In this document: positions 1 to 12,114 of the stretch, one piece after another
How the letters are laid out: each line of letters starts with the position of its first letter
How positions within the stretch are numbered: position 1 is the first letter of the stretch
Assembly (NCBI RefSeq): GCF_050624435.1
Contig: NC_134538.1
Coordinates: 121,989,937-122,053,936, forward strand
Reading direction: 5' to 3'
Source: Tenrec ecaudatus
Lineage: Eukaryota > Chordata > Mammalia > Afrosoricida > Tenrecidae
DNA: 64,000 nucleotides
Notes under the pieces: generated by a model
Told to the model about the DNA's origin: nothing
What the model saw: only the letters and a program-made list of their open reading frames with translations
Databases searched by the model: none
Made by a program: the position numbers and the translations under genes

Positions 1-102
1 CTGCTCCTGTTAAGAGTTACAGTCTTGGAGGCCCTGAAGAGTTCTACTTGGTCCTACAGTGTGGTTTTGAATTAGAGTGGACTGAATGGTGATGGGTTGC
101 TT
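1..102 (+). repeat. AfroSINE, 3' half cut by the window edge
   Basis: GTTAAGAGTTACAGTCTTGG and the GTCCTACAG...GGACTGAATGG tail are the body and 3' end of the AfroSINE. Bases 103-697 show nothing recognisable. Confidence 0.65.
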
Positions 103-697
103 TTTCGTTTTTTTGTTTTATACTCACTAAAAAAAATTCTTCAAGTCTAAGGCAGCTTAACACCCCATTTATATGGGGTAAGGTCTTTTGTTTTAAATTC
201 CTTTTGTTCTAAACCCCCTTTTCTGGTTCAAAAATGGGAGATTTCAGAGTGGTGGCAGTGAGGTAAGTAGATTAAGAGGCAAAGAAAAGCAGGTAAAGGT
301 GAGACTCAAGGGCTTCTCCCTGCAGCATAGATTATTTACAGCCATGCTTGTGTTATAACTTGGGGGTGGGGGTAACTGACTCTTACGTGGAAATTTCAGG
401 GTTAGCAAAAGGAGAAACCATTGCCGGATCACACTGGGAGTGGAAAGACGTGGTCTGCTGACTAGGCCAAACCTGTGGTTCTTCTCAAGGCTGCCTCTGT
501 CTTGAAACATGTTCCTTTGAAACTTATAGTCCCACTTAGTCATGGACATGTTTGCTCCCCCCGCTGATCCCCACCTTTGTTATTCCCAGTGTTAGTACGA
601 GCCTAGTTCAATAGATGCTCAGTAAGTATGAGTTCATTGGCAGTGTAACTAAGAATAAGATCATCTTTATACTCCTCTATTGAGTTAAATCATGGGG

Positions 698-1928
698 TAA
701 AATTTTGCTGAAGATCATCTAACAACAGTTGCAGCGGTATGTTAACAGGGAGCTGCCAGAGGTCCAGGCCATTTTCAGGAGAAGATGTTGAATAAGGGAT
801 ATACCGTAATTGCTAGTGTCAGATGGGTCTTGTCTGAAAGTAGAGAATACCTCATGGCAGAAAAAGATGCTTGTGTTTAATTTAGTGTACAAAGGCATTT
901 GGCTGCGGGGACCATAACAGACTACGGATAGCCTGGAGAAGAAGGGGAGCTCCAGAACCCTTCATTGTGCTCATCAAGAGATGGTTGTGTGAACAGAACA
1001 GAACAGAACACGGGAAAACTGCATGGTTTAAAATCAGGAAAGGTGAGAGTTGTAGCCTCTCACCATACTTATTCAATCAATATGCTGAGCAAATCATCAG
1101 AGAAACTGGAATATATGAAGACGATTGTGTCATCAGGACCGGAGTCAGGCTTATTAACTGTCTGTGATATGCAGATGACACAGCCTTGCTTGCTGAAAGT
1201 GAGGAGGACTCGAAGCACTTGCTGATGAAGATCAAGGATTGCATCCTCCAGTGTGAATTACATTTCAATGTAAGGAAGCTCAAAATCCTCACAACCGAAC
1301 CAAGAGGTAACATGATAAATAGAGGAAAGACTGACGTTGCCAAGGATTTTGTCTTACTCGGATCCACAATCAATGCCCATGGAAGCAGCAGTCAAGAGAT
1401 CATAAGATCACTGTATTGGGCAAATCAATTGCATACGACCTTTTAAGAATATTGAAAAACAAGGATGTTACCTTGAGGGCTAAAGTATGCCTGACCCACA
1501 CCTGTTTTCAAGTGCTTCATATGTATGTGAAAATTGGACATCAAATAAGAAAATCAAAGAAGAATTGATACGTTTGAATCGTGGTGCTGGAGAATCCTGA
1601 AAGTTAAAAGACAAACAAACCTGTCTTGGAAGAAATATGGCCAGAGTGCTCCTTAGAGGCAAGGATGGCGAGCCTTCAGTTTGCATACTTTGGACATGCT
1701 AGAAGGAGAAGCTAATACTTGGAGAAGGACATCATGCTTGGTTAAGTGGAGGGGCAGAGAAAAAGGGGGAGGCCCTCCACACGATGGGCTGACACAGTGG
1801 CTGCAACATCGGGTGCAAGCCCAGGCACAACTGGAAGAATGGCACAGGGCCCGGCAGTGTTTCTTCCTGTTGTTTGTGGGGTTGCTATGGGTCAGAACCA
1901 AGTTGATGGCACCTACCAACACCATGGA
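698..1928 (+). mobile_element. RTE (BovB-related) LINE, 5'-truncated ORF2 remnant
   Basis: The sequence decodes, with breaks, into an RTE reverse transcriptase. Recognisable parts include the Y-A-D-D-T catalytic motif at about 1170-1190, LLAESEEDSKHLLMKIKD after it, and the C-terminal YFGHARRR-like region near 1690. The 3' tail near 1880-1925 (GGTTGCTATGGGTCAG) is the one shared with AfroSINEs. There are multiple stops and frameshifts, so it is a dead copy. Confidence 0.88.
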
Positions 1929-2964
1929 GTGAAATGATTTGATCAGTCATTAAATGTCGTTAGTTGATGATTTAGCCAAAGGTGTCTGTAGTGGAGTTCA
2001 TGGTGGTGTTTATGTTATTATGTGATGATTTGCTTTAAGTTCCTTAGTAATAGCTGTAAGACTCATAAAATGTTATACCTGAAGAGGACCTTGTTGGTAT
2101 TAGCTGTCATACAGCTGACTCTGGCTCATGGTGGCTTCACATGTAAGAGAAGAAAGTTCTGCCCAGTCCTGGGACTTCTCCATGATTTTGAAATCTTAGA
2201 TCTTAGTGTGGTCGCTATTCAGTTAACCGATTGTGCTGAAGGTTTCTTTCATTTTTGCTGACCCGCTGCTTTCCCAAGCACAGTCACCTTTTCTGTGATG
2301 TTTTTTCATGATTAAGCATCCAAAGTAAGCAAGAGAGAGCACTGCTATCCTTGCTTCTAAGGAGCACTGTGGTTTCATTTCTTCTGAAACTGATGTTTAT
2401 TCTTCTGGTGATCCATGTTATGTGCAAAAACACCTTACTGATGTCTAATTCAACCTTCTCATTTTACACATGACAAAAGAAAAATCCTAGCTTCCCAAGG
2501 TTGTATTAAGTGGGAGGAGAATTAGTGGACGGTTCTTCACTGAGAAAGCAAGTCCAAAGATGACCATCTCAGAGTTCTTCCCACGTTCTCATGGCACATT
2601 ATTTTTGAGATGATCACAGTACTGAGTGGAGATAGTAATTTAACTTGATATGCCATCGTGATTGGTGCTGTGTCTGTTTTTCCCCTTTTTGTGTAACAAC
2701 AATGGTTGCACCTGAACTTTTGCATCAATTGCCAGTACACCCACCATTTTGTTCATACATATCAACATGAACAAAACAGTTTTGTGTTAAATACAGAAGC
2801 AGAGGAAGTAGTGACAAATAGTGGTAGATGGTTTAAAATAAACAAAAGAAGAGCCAACCATATTTAATCTGTTGATAAAGATAGTGAAGTGGTTTCTTTT
2901 ACACTGAAAAGTTTTCACTGCAAATAGCAGGAAGTGGGTCAAATAATAGATAACATCAAACTAA

Positions 2965-3130
2965 AAGAACAAGAGATAAAAGCACCAATGGTAGTGAAGG
3001 AAGACTTCTAAGCTGCTCTGAAAACATTCACCAAAAACAAGGCTCGAGGAATTGTCAGAGTACCCATTGACATGTCTCAGTAAGCCCATGAAGCACTGGA
3101 AGCACTTCTCTCTGTGCCAGGTGGTGACCA
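2965..3130 (+). mobile_element. RTE-like fragment (N-terminal reverse transcriptase region), tentative
   Basis: One frame reads like the N-terminal RT segment of RTE elements (KTFTKNKARGIVRVPIDM followed by EALEALL), interrupted by a stop. The rest of 1929-4668 shows no gene or repeat that I can name. Confidence 0.4.
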
Positions 3131-4668
3131 CAACAAGCATACCAAACGATCTGCTCATGGGCGCCCTTAAACATGGAGCCCTCGAAAGGGGCTTTCTCTA
3201 ATGGGCACAGATTCCTCCTGCTTCAGTGCATCCAAAGTCAAATAGCTGGCTATATCTTTAAAAACCTGCACAGTGTTTTGTTTTCTTGCAGATTTTCCTT
3301 CAAATGGAAATCTCCTGTTCTCTTAACACTTCTGAGTGGGGCTCAGGTTTCCACCTAAGCCCCCAACTCTATATAAGTTTCAAACAGAAAGCCTGTTCCT
3401 TCTTGGCAAATAATTAACTCCCCTTTCAGTTTATCCAATCAAGTATAAACTGAAGTCAAGCTTACAATCTCTCTGTGACACTAATGATTGGTTTTCATCA
3501 AACACATAGGCCTATTTTACAATACAGGTAGGGGAAATGTCCATAGTGTAGTCAGATAAATACATTAAACCTTAACCCTTTAAAAAAGACCCAAGGTTAA
3601 TCTTCTTTTCTCTATCCTGGACTGAATCTCAATTTATGTGCATATAGCCTCTGGCATGATTGTGAGGCCCTGACCCCCTATCAATTGTGTATCCCTGAAC
3701 CAGCCTGGCTTTTACCCCAGGCCACTCCAGAAGCAACTTTTCTCCTCTCAGCTACAGCATCTTTTTTACATTCCCATCAGCCATTACGTGTAACGATAAC
3801 CAGAGGAACCACCTAAGAATCAAGAGTTTTATGTCCCAAGCCCCTCTCATTCTTTCTCTTACAAAATGTATGAGACTGGAGGAATTACAAAGAATACTTC
3901 TGTCGCCAACTGTAACAAAGGACAATGTATGAAGTAGGAAGGAGTGTCATCTGGCCTCCTCCAGTTATAAGGTGGGGAAGGAAAATCAAATTCCACACCA
4001 GCCGCTCCCAGCATTGATTTCCAGGAGGCTGAGGTCTGACATACCACATCCTTCAACTTTCCTCCCAGTTCTGACACCAACTGTCCATTCCACAACACTC
4101 TACTTTTCAGCTGGGTTAGATAATCCATCCAATGACCACAAATTACTCTCAGGCTATACTGGTGGTATAGTACGTAGATTATTTGGTGTATAGCCCCCTT
4201 TTCAGAAGCAACAGCAACAATTTCTCAGTGCACACTGACCCCTGGCAAGTAAACACTTTGGTGCCAAAGCCCCAAATCCAGGATGAATTAATTGTAGGTA
4301 TTCTTGGAACTCACAAGGGGAGTTCTACTCTGTCCTAGAGGATATTGAATTTAAAAGTCAGAATGGATTTGATGTCAGTAAGAGAGATGGAGTTTATTAA
4401 GGAAGTTAACAGGTTACAAAAGCTCAGAATCCAAGGTCTTATTCCACTTTCTTGACTTAGAGCCATCACCCACAGGTCATTTGATGGGAGTAGCAAAGAC
4501 TATTGCTAGAAGAGACATATAAAGTCATCCATTTCCTATGTATGGTTTTAAATTGACTTTGTGGTTCTCATATGTTGATGGTGTCCAAATGTTTGCTAAA
4601 TAGTTCTATTTGGTGACTTATATTCAAAATAGAAATAAACCCCCACACTTCCCCAACCTATTGCTCCC

Positions 4669-4731
4669 TCTTTTGCTGTCATTGTGAGGACTTTATTTAA
4701 TTTCACGGAGTTGTATTTAAGAGTTCTCCAT
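4669..4731 (+). repeat. 62-bp direct repeat, left copy (flanks the ERVL/MaLR insertion)
   Basis: It starts TCTTTTGCTGTCATTG and ends GAGTTCTCCAT, directly before the LTR. A near-identical copy stands at 5949-6010. Confidence 0.9.
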
Positions 4732-5288
4732 TGAGGTAGTTAGTTTATTGTGCCAGCCTGACTGATAAACACATGTGGGATTAATTGAAGGGCACAGAGA
4801 TAAATGACTTGGCGAGCCTCGCCTTTCTTGTCTCTCGCTCTTTGATCATCAGTGTGCAGCTGCCTTGCTTGTTCTGTGCCTCAGTTTGAAAGCTACACTA
4901 CCTGTGAACTGTGTCGCTGTAATTGGAGGTCCCTTTAACACCTCCTTCGCCATGCAATTGTAATTTACATCTCTTGAGCTGGGGACTGACTGTTAGTTGG
5001 TGACCTGTCTTGCTGTTTGCTGCCTGTGCTGGGATAGCCTGATCTCTCTACAGAGGACTATCTGGTGGCCCTGAAGACTTTAAGGACTGCCAGTGTCTCA
5101 CAACTCTCATGGGAGTGAGTCACACTGAGCCATTTGTACTGCTTTATAATTTAACTGTTCATTTCTTGTATTATATATTTCTCTATCTGTATATAATTTA
5201 ATAGTTCATTTCTTGTGTTATCTATCTACCTATCTATATAATTATTAGCAATCTGGTTTTGTCTCTCTAGAGAACCCTGTCTAACACA
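4732..5288 (+). repeat. LTR of an ERVL/MaLR-type element
   Basis: The sequence runs from TGAGGTAGTTAG to GTCTAACACA. It has the same ends as three other copies in the window and is followed at once by TTTTGGTACCAGGAGTG, the primer-binding region typical of ERVL/MaLR elements. A TATA-rich 3' half precedes the terminal TCTCTAGAGAACCCT. Confidence 0.8.
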
Positions 5289-5948
5289 TTTTGGTACCAG
5301 GAGTGCTTCTAGAGAAATAGAATCATAAATACGGGCTTCTTAAATTGGCTCTCCAGCCTGATTAGTCTTAACACTAATGATGCTACTTCAACACTGCAAA
5401 GCATGGAGACGTCTGCTACTCTTCCTAATCCATGGTGTGAAATAGCAAAGCTAATACCTACAGTGGCACCACCGACAGATGAGGTGCTGGTTAAAGGAGA
5501 GGCTCTGAGTGATCGTATGTTTGATATTTTCCAGGAGTTTTGTAAGGATGACAAGTATAGAGAAGCTGGTTAGCTGGTCCTTCTTACAATGGAAAGTGTG
5601 ATTAAGGAGAGGGATGGTCTCAGAGCCTCAGAAGCACGCCTCAGGTGCAGATTAACGGATTTGAAAACTTCCATCGGTGCTACAAAGGAGTGCCTTCTCT
5701 CTTCTAATAAAAGAGTTGACATTGCTGAGAACCAGGCCCAGAGTCTCATTATGTGAGTGGCCGAATTACAATGGCAGCTGAATTGCAGATCTAGAGTAGT
5801 GTCTGATACCAAAGTAAGGGCATTGATTGGGAAAACTTGCGACATCGGATGAAACATGGGATGGGAACATATGGGCGGATGATCCAGAAGAGGAGGATAT
5901 TGAGCCCTTAGGAACAATTGACCCACCCCAGTCAATAGATCCACCCCA
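5289..5948 (+). mobile_element. ERVL/MaLR internal region, 3'-truncated
   Basis: It begins with the primer-binding site (TGGTACCAGGAGTG) right after the LTR, then continues as decayed gag-like sequence with stops. The 3' part and the second LTR are absent, and it ends at the second copy of a 62-bp flanking repeat. It is an old, non-coding endogenous retroviral relic. Confidence 0.65.
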
Positions 5949-6010
5949 TCTTTTGCTGTCATTGTGAGGACTTTATTTAACTTCAGGAGTTGTATTTAAG
6001 AGTTCTCCAT
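5949..6010 (+). repeat. 62-bp direct repeat, right copy
   Basis: It matches 4669-4731 with about one substitution and one indel, and lies directly after the retroviral internal region. Confidence 0.9.
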
Positions 6011-6250
6011 CTTCTTGCATTTTTGGTCATCATCAGATTCTATGGCTCCTATCACGCCATGGTGATAATGTCTGCATTTCCATTGTCACCCCAACCCCTC
6101 CCCCACTAGTCACCTCCTCCCTCTTCTAATGCCCACCACCACCTGAGCACTTCTCACCTAGAACACCACTTCCTGCTGCTGCTAACAGAAGACTCCTTCT
6201 TCTAAATAGGGACCTGGGAAAGGTTCTTGTTGTCAACTAATGCAGCATGA

Positions 6251-6455
6251 TTGGGGGCTCACACAACTCTGATCACAATCCATCCATCCATTGTGTCAAG
6301 CACATTTGTATGCTTGTTGCCCTCATTTGATTTCTACTTGAGCCCTTGATATCAGCTCCTCATTTCCCCCTCCCTCCCCGCTCCCCTCTCCCTCACGAAC
6401 CCTTGATAATTTATAAATTATCATTATTTTGTCATATCTTACACTGTCCCTTGCC
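6251..6455 (-). mobile_element. LINE 3'-end element, short copy
   Basis: Antisense fragment beginning TTGGGGGCTCACACAACTC and including the C-rich tract CCCCCTCCCTCCCCG and TTGATAATTTATAAATTA. Confidence 0.8.
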
Positions 6456-7862
6456 ATAAAACTTTATTTTCATGTAACACTTATCAAGATCTAGTCACTC
6501 ACACTCCAGAAAACACATTTTGGGAGATAATAGCCTACATATTAAAATAACCTCCAGAAAGAAGAGTGATGTAAATAAAATATACATAAAAACAATGAAT
6601 TCACAAACTGCTGAGCAATGTGAACATGAACATCAGTCTCAACCTGAGACCAGAAGACCTGGATGGAATCCGGCCACCACTACCAACTGCTCTAAAAAGG
6701 ATCACAGAGAGGGAGAGAAAAACTATCAATCATAAAGAAAGCCAGTCTGACGGGTGGATAGACTACGGCCCCTAATCTCACCCTTCAGGTCTGGAAATGA
6801 ACTCACCCATGGCTCCATGTTCAACCAAACAGCAGGCATGTCTTTAAGGGGAACATGAACACTAGTGTTGTGGTTAAGAATGCACACTTTTGAATAATCA
6901 ACTATTCAAGAGAAAAGGGCCAGCATTTACCCAAGGGCAAAGTTGGGAAAGGTTAGAAAGGGCGCCCAATTAAGGTATGATTAATGAATGAGATTCTTCA
7001 TAAATACATCACTGGCTAAATATTCAGATGTATACTCTTGACTGTCAAAGGTATTAATAATGCATCAGCAACTAAACATCTTTCCTATAAATTTTTAGTT
7101 ATGAAACAGCTCTTCATCTGTATTATAATCCTCTCTTTTTCACATTATGCAGTTATTATTTCTTTCCTTATAAAAAGATGGTCACATCTTGAAAGTGGAT
7201 GTGGGGAGCAGAATGCAATGAAGAGAATATTAAATAAATATTTTTAGGCAGAAAGCAAACTTTTTTGGTCTAAAATTAATCTGAATCTACTCAATGGAAT
7301 GAAGAGATAAACTTAATTTTTTTAAACCGTTGGAAGAAGATGGAGGAAAATGAGGCTGAAGGTGTGTAGAACATGTTTGACAATTTTGCTTGGAAAGAAT
7401 GTTACATGTATACACTGCACTGCTTTCAGAAGCACCCAAAGATTTTATAACAATCACTTCTGTAATGATGGAGGAATAATGAAACTTCTTCTTAGAGTTA
7501 CAAAACCCACAGCTCGGTGAAGTTTATGACCCATATATCCGATAAGGGGTGAATCAAGGTCTCCTAAAAACTCTGTCTACATACCTACCTATCTCTTGCT
7601 CTTGACGGTTGAACAAATTGGAGCTTGATGCTTTCTTCTCTCTCCTTTCCTCCTCCTCTCCTCTCGTGTTACAGGCATTCAGTGTTCTGCTTAAGACCAT
7701 CCCTCAGACTTACAACTTCTACTTACCATTGAATGTTACTTAAATTTGTCCCCACTTGGAAACCAACCCCATTCTAGGAACAAATTCTTCATCCCCATCA
7801 GTCACTGGAGGCATGAGCAGCTTTTAAGTCTTAGCAAGACATGGGGCCTTTCCTGGTACTAA

Positions 7863-8050
7863 CCCCACTGCCCCTGCCCTCGAGTGGGTTCTGGCTCGCA
7901 GTCATTGCGGAGGACAGGGTAGAACTACCCCATCTGAGTTTCCAGACTGTGAACCTCTACGGAAGCAGCTTCCGCTTTCTCCTGTGGAGAGGCTGGTGGG
8001 TTCGTGGTGAGCAGTCCAAAGCGTTGCTGACAGCACTCCCGCACTCCTTG
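7863..8050 (-). repeat. AfroSINE
   Basis: Antisense copy with AGGACAGGGTAGAACTACCC and TTTCTCCTGTGGAGAGGCTG. Confidence 0.75.
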
Positions 8051-8095
8051 CGTGCTTTAAACCGAGGCTAAAGAGTTTGGATTTTTAGGAACCCA

Positions 8096-8226
8096 AGCGG
8101 AAGGCGAATTTTGAGAATGACGAGGGGAACGAATGTATAAGGGTGCTTTGCTCAATTGATGTATGTATGGATTGTGATAAGAGTTGTATGAGCCCCAATA
8201 AAAAGATTTATTAATTTAAAAAAGTT
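8096..8226 (+). mobile_element. LINE 3'-end element, terminal 130 bp with A-rich tail
   Basis: Sense fragment with ATTGTGATAAGAGTTGTATG, AGCCCCAATAAAAAG and an A-rich end, directly following an antisense AfroSINE. Confidence 0.78.
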
Positions 8227-9149
8227 TGGATTTTTATACCCATCAGTCATTTTGATTTTTTTTTCTTTTAAGCAATCCTACCCTGTTAAAAACGATCTCA
8301 TCTGAAACACTGGCATGCATAACAAATAAGGGGGGGGCAGTTTCCCCCTTGTTGTACTGGGCCTCTGTGGAGAAGAGTTTCAGACACACTGTCCTGAGTG
8401 TGGGCACGTTTGGGGCAGCAGCAGTGGGCAGATTCCGGAGCTGAGGAGCCCTCTCTGGAGAGAGAAAGCACAGAGGCCCCGGCTGCCGGGCACAGGAAGA
8501 CTCCCTACAGGTGCAGTTTGGATGGTGGTGGAAGAGGATGGAGTTAGACTGGTTTGGGTGAAAGACTGCGAGATCCTTTTAAAGGTGTTTTCATCGATTA
8601 GGAACTTCCACTACCCGATGCGATGGTCAAAAGAGTAAATAAGGAGAACTTTTTCTTTCTTCTTCCCCCTCTAAAAAGATTTCTTTGTAATGTGGGGAAA
8701 CCCACAGCACAGCAGGCGCCTGGAAACTGCCTATTGTTATACTGAGAAACTTTGAAACGTGCTTCCAGAAGAAAATACATGTCCCTCAAGGCCACCTTCT
8801 AGGGGGACGGTTTCCATTTCGCTAACAGTTCTGTGCTGTGAACCGCTTCGATACCTAGCCCACGAACTTGTGTCTTTGGTCCCTGGTTTGAAGTATGACT
8901 CCATGATTTCTTTCCGGCACACTAATTACTTTGCAAACTTAAGACGTCCCCCGTGCGTTGCCAAACGAAGGCCCAGAAGTGAAGCCTTGCCCCATAGGCA
9001 CCCTACCCACCCAACAGCCCTTCGGGTACATTTTTCTGCGGCCGAGAAGACGGAGCAGTCTCTGGCCTGGGGGGCGCTGATGGGCTCCTCTTCCTCTGTT
9101 TCTGACAGTGATGCAAGCATCCCGCCCTTTTCGGGGAACCCAGAGCGCC

Positions 9150-9176
9150 TGACTCAGGCCGCGGCCGCTATTAAAG
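9150..9176 (+). promoter_or_regulatory. FGL2: FGL2 core promoter: AP-1-like site and TATA-like box
   Basis: TGACTCA (9150-9156) is an exact AP-1 site. TATTAAAG (9169-9176) is a TATA-like box 49 bases before the ATG. With usual TATA-to-start spacing, transcription would begin near 9200, leaving a very short 5' UTR. AP-1 control suits an inducible immune gene, but use of these sites is inferred. Confidence 0.55.
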
Positions 9177-9224
9177 CAGTGCCCCGGCGGCATACGTCCC
9201 TGCTGGGTGCGCGCCACCGCCCAG

Positions 9225-9846
9225 ATGCAGCTCGCTACCTGGTGCTGGCTGAGCGCCGCCGTCCTGGCGGCGCCAGGCCTCGTGGTCGTGGCCAGCAATG
9301 GCACGGGGGAGGTGGGCGATGAACCCCCGAAGGCCGCCTGCCCGCTGCGGCTGGAGAGCAGCGGGAAATGCGAGGCGGGGGGAGATTGCGCCTTCCAGGT
9401 GCGCCTGCCGCCGCTGACGCTCCAGCTCCCCAAGCCCTTCAGCCCCATCGAGCTGGAGGAGGTGTTGAAAGAAGTGCAGAGCCTCAAGGAGATGGTGAGC
9501 CACCTGAAGAAATCCTGCCAGGACTGCAGGCTGCAGGCAGACGACAACGGTGAGCCCGGCCGGAGCGGGCTGCTGGTCCCCAGCCCCGGAGCGCCCCCGG
9601 GGGAGGCTGCGGACGGCCGAGTCCGGGAACTGGAGAGCGAGGTGAACAAGCTGTCCGCGGACCTGAAGACGGCCAGAGAGGAGATTGACAACCTTCAGGG
9701 TCGCCTGGAGACGCTGAACCGCCTCAACATGAACAACATCGAAAGCTATGTCGACAGAAAAGTGGCCAATCTCACCGTTGTGGTCAACAGTCTGGGCAGC
9801 AAATGTTCATCGTGTCCTAGCCAGGAAGAAGCGCAAGCGCAGCCAG
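9225..9846 (+). CDS. FGL2: FGL2 (fibrinogen-like 2, fibroleukin) coding exon 1
   Basis: This exon encodes residues 1-207 plus the first base of codon 208 of a 442-aa protein (human about 439 aa). FGL2 is known as a secreted regulatory-T-cell effector that binds FcgammaRIIB, and as a membrane prothrombinase. I see a hydrophobic signal peptide (residues 1 to about 23), N-X-T sites at N25 and N182, paired cysteines (39, 49, 55, 98, 101, 194, 197) and heptad-like coiled-coil stretches near 75-98 and 133-170. The start is the ATG at 9225, giving MQLATWCWLS, which aligns with the human start. An in-frame GTG at 9207 is not needed. The exon ends CAG-CCA-G before donor GTAATG at 9847 (phase 1). It is strikingly GC-rich, unlike exon 2, and is enriched in Ala, Gly and Arg compared with human. 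The gene is nested opposite CCDC146. Confidence 0.96.
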
Positions 9847-10468
9847 GTAATGTGCAATCCTGTCCCCTGACTGCCCGCTCGATCGCTTGCTCCCTCCCGC
9901 ACTCAGGGGAGTTAGGTAGCCGGGCAGGACCTGAGAACGCTCCCTCAAACCAAATAAATGGTGGGTGGACTAAGTAAACCTTTCACACATCAAGGTCGTC
10001 TGCCTTTTGACTAGCAGATACCTTTGCAAAGGTGACTGCCGAAATGAGACATGGCCTAACTGCCAAAGTCGTAACCCACAGTTTCGAGAGATTAGAAGGC
10101 ACTTTCAGTTTCAGGAGCTGATTTACTGCTGTTAGACCTGGACACAGGCAGAAGCAGACAGAATGGGCGCACGCTTTGGTGCATTTAACTCATCCATCTC
10201 TTGGCTGAAGGGTTTGAAAACAATAGAGATTGGGCAATATTTACAATGATGTGAAATCAGTTTCCGGAGGATTACCTTTTAGTTGGGCCCAGTGCCACGG
10301 CTCATGCAGCAACAGGAGATCTTCAAAATGCTTTATAGCAAGTAATCTACAGCCTGAAAGCCCAAACAGAAGCAGCTCCGAGGCTTCGTGTGTGTACAAC
10401 CTGTTTGTGCCTTGGGACCTTGTGCTCCAAAAGCGTGGCCAGGGGAGAGTTTGGGCATGCCTCTAAGA

Positions 10469-10659
10469 CAGTGGTTCTCAACCCTCCTAAGCCACGACCC
10501 TTTCATACGTTCCTGATGTGGTGGTGACCCCCCAATGATAACATTATTTTCATTGCTACTTTATCACTGTCATTTTGCTACAGTTATGAATCAGGCGACT
10601 CCTGTGAAAGGATCATTCAAGCCCCAAAAGGGTCGCAACCCACAGGTTGAGAACCACTG
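10469..10659 (+). mobile_element. SPIN-type hAT nonautonomous DNA transposon, complete
   Basis: This 191-bp element has near-perfect terminal inverted repeats, CAGTGGTTCTCAACCC and AGGTTGAGAACCACTG. It is flanked by a perfect 8-bp target duplication, CTCTAAGA (10461-10468 and 10660-10667), which is diagnostic of hAT. The inner GGGTCGCAACC and CCTGTGAAAGG blocks match SPIN nonautonomous copies. It has no coding capacity. It lies in the FGL2 intron. Confidence 0.93.
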
Positions 10660-11987
10660 CTCTAAGAGAAGGAATATGTTTTTCTTTACCTCTTTTGCCT
10701 TTATCCAAGCATTTAAAAATGGAACCCAGACGTATCATTCAACTTACTTGGATTAACTTCCATAAATAGGTGTTAAAGACCAAACAGCTAACCCCCTGCT
10801 CTGCCCAGGGACTTCAACAGAGTTACCAGCCCCCGAAATGGGTTTTTTTTTTTTACTGAGTTCCTGGATTATGTTGCAGCTGGGTTTTTGGTTTTGTTTT
10901 AATACCATGTAAACCATCTTTGCACAAATACCTCCGCTTGCCATGCATGTGAGGCCGAGGGATCCTTGTGCTTGGAGGAGGGCACTCTAGTGCAGCACAG
11001 GTACTGCAGGCATGTTCTAGTCCCGGAAATCCACCAACGGAGGTAGACCGGGGTTCCGAGGGCCACAGCTAGTATGCTGGGCAGCACCTTTCTGAGTGAA
11101 CCCCGCACACTGCTAGGACAGAGGTGCACATCTGAGGTGACATCCCTAGGTGCACATTAGATCTGGCATTGCATTGCAACATGTAATGATATGAACAAGA
11201 TTCCACCACCTATTTTTCTACTGAAAGATCTGGGTGGGCAAGGGGCGGGGGACAAGGGAACAACAAGATTTGGGAAGTATCTGAACATTATGAGTTCTAA
11301 ATACACATGAATAGACTTTGTGCTGGAGAGAGGCTTATATTAATATTTATATTAAACATCCCTGCCACGGTTTTGATAAAAACGATCTGGGAGTAAATAG
11401 CTATCTCTGCTGCCAGTTAACTGACTACTGTCTCCATCTGGAGCACAATGACCAATGAATGTTTTTTTTCTCTAGAAACCAAACATCTAATCACTGCTAA
11501 AGACTTTTCTGGAGAATAAATTCGGTGTCTTGTTGAAAAATGTTATTTTTTTTACTTGTGCTTCCTTATTTAGTTCTCATTAAAGTAAAATCAATTTGAA
11601 TCTGTCATCGATGATGACATTGGGAACACTGTCTCTAAGACTTTGCCCCTCACACACATACACACATTCGCATTTAGGTCACACGCTCACGTAAAACCCA
11701 TCATCAACAATCATGACGCCCCATAGACCGGAGTAGCACTGCCCCGCATGCTTACCACAGCTGTAATTCTAAGGGAAGGGACTGTTGGCCTTCTCTTCCT
11801 CCCTTGGAAAGGCTGGTGGGTGCTCGCCGTGGCTTTCCAGTGGCGCACTTCACCACTGGGCCACTGCAGCGCCTGCCTCATCAGCCCCTTTAGGTGAAGG
11901 GAAATAGGAGCCGATGCTTCCTGTGTGCCTGTGGAATGTAGTTGTAGGCATCATCTTGACTTTCAGGACTGAGGAATGGAGTGCTTA

Positions 11988-12075
11988 AGAGAACTTGACC
12001 TGGCACTGCCATTTACTGCTTGTGTGAACTTGGGGGAGGCACTGATTCTCCTTGAGCCAGGTCTCCTCACCTAAT
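11988..12075 (+). repeat. MIR-like fragment
   Basis: ACCTGGCACTGCCATTTACT and GTGTGAACTTGGGG match the MIR core region. Confidence 0.6.
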
Positions 12076-12114
12076 TGGAAGCCCAGGGGGTGGAGAGTGT
12101 TAGCTCATTAGCTG

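Noticed and set aside
9207-9224. GTG-initiated six-codon extension of FGL2
   Set aside because: It is not an ATG, it precedes the conserved signal peptide, and the ATG at 9225 aligns with other mammals.
8759-9322. 187-codon + strand frame over the FGL2 promoter
   Set aside because: It runs across the promoter and out of frame through FGL2 exon 1, a GC-rich chance frame.
9847-9977. Read-through of FGL2 exon 1 into the intron as a 256-codon frame
   Set aside because: The conserved donor at 9847 joins in frame to the fibrinogen domain, and the tail has no homology.
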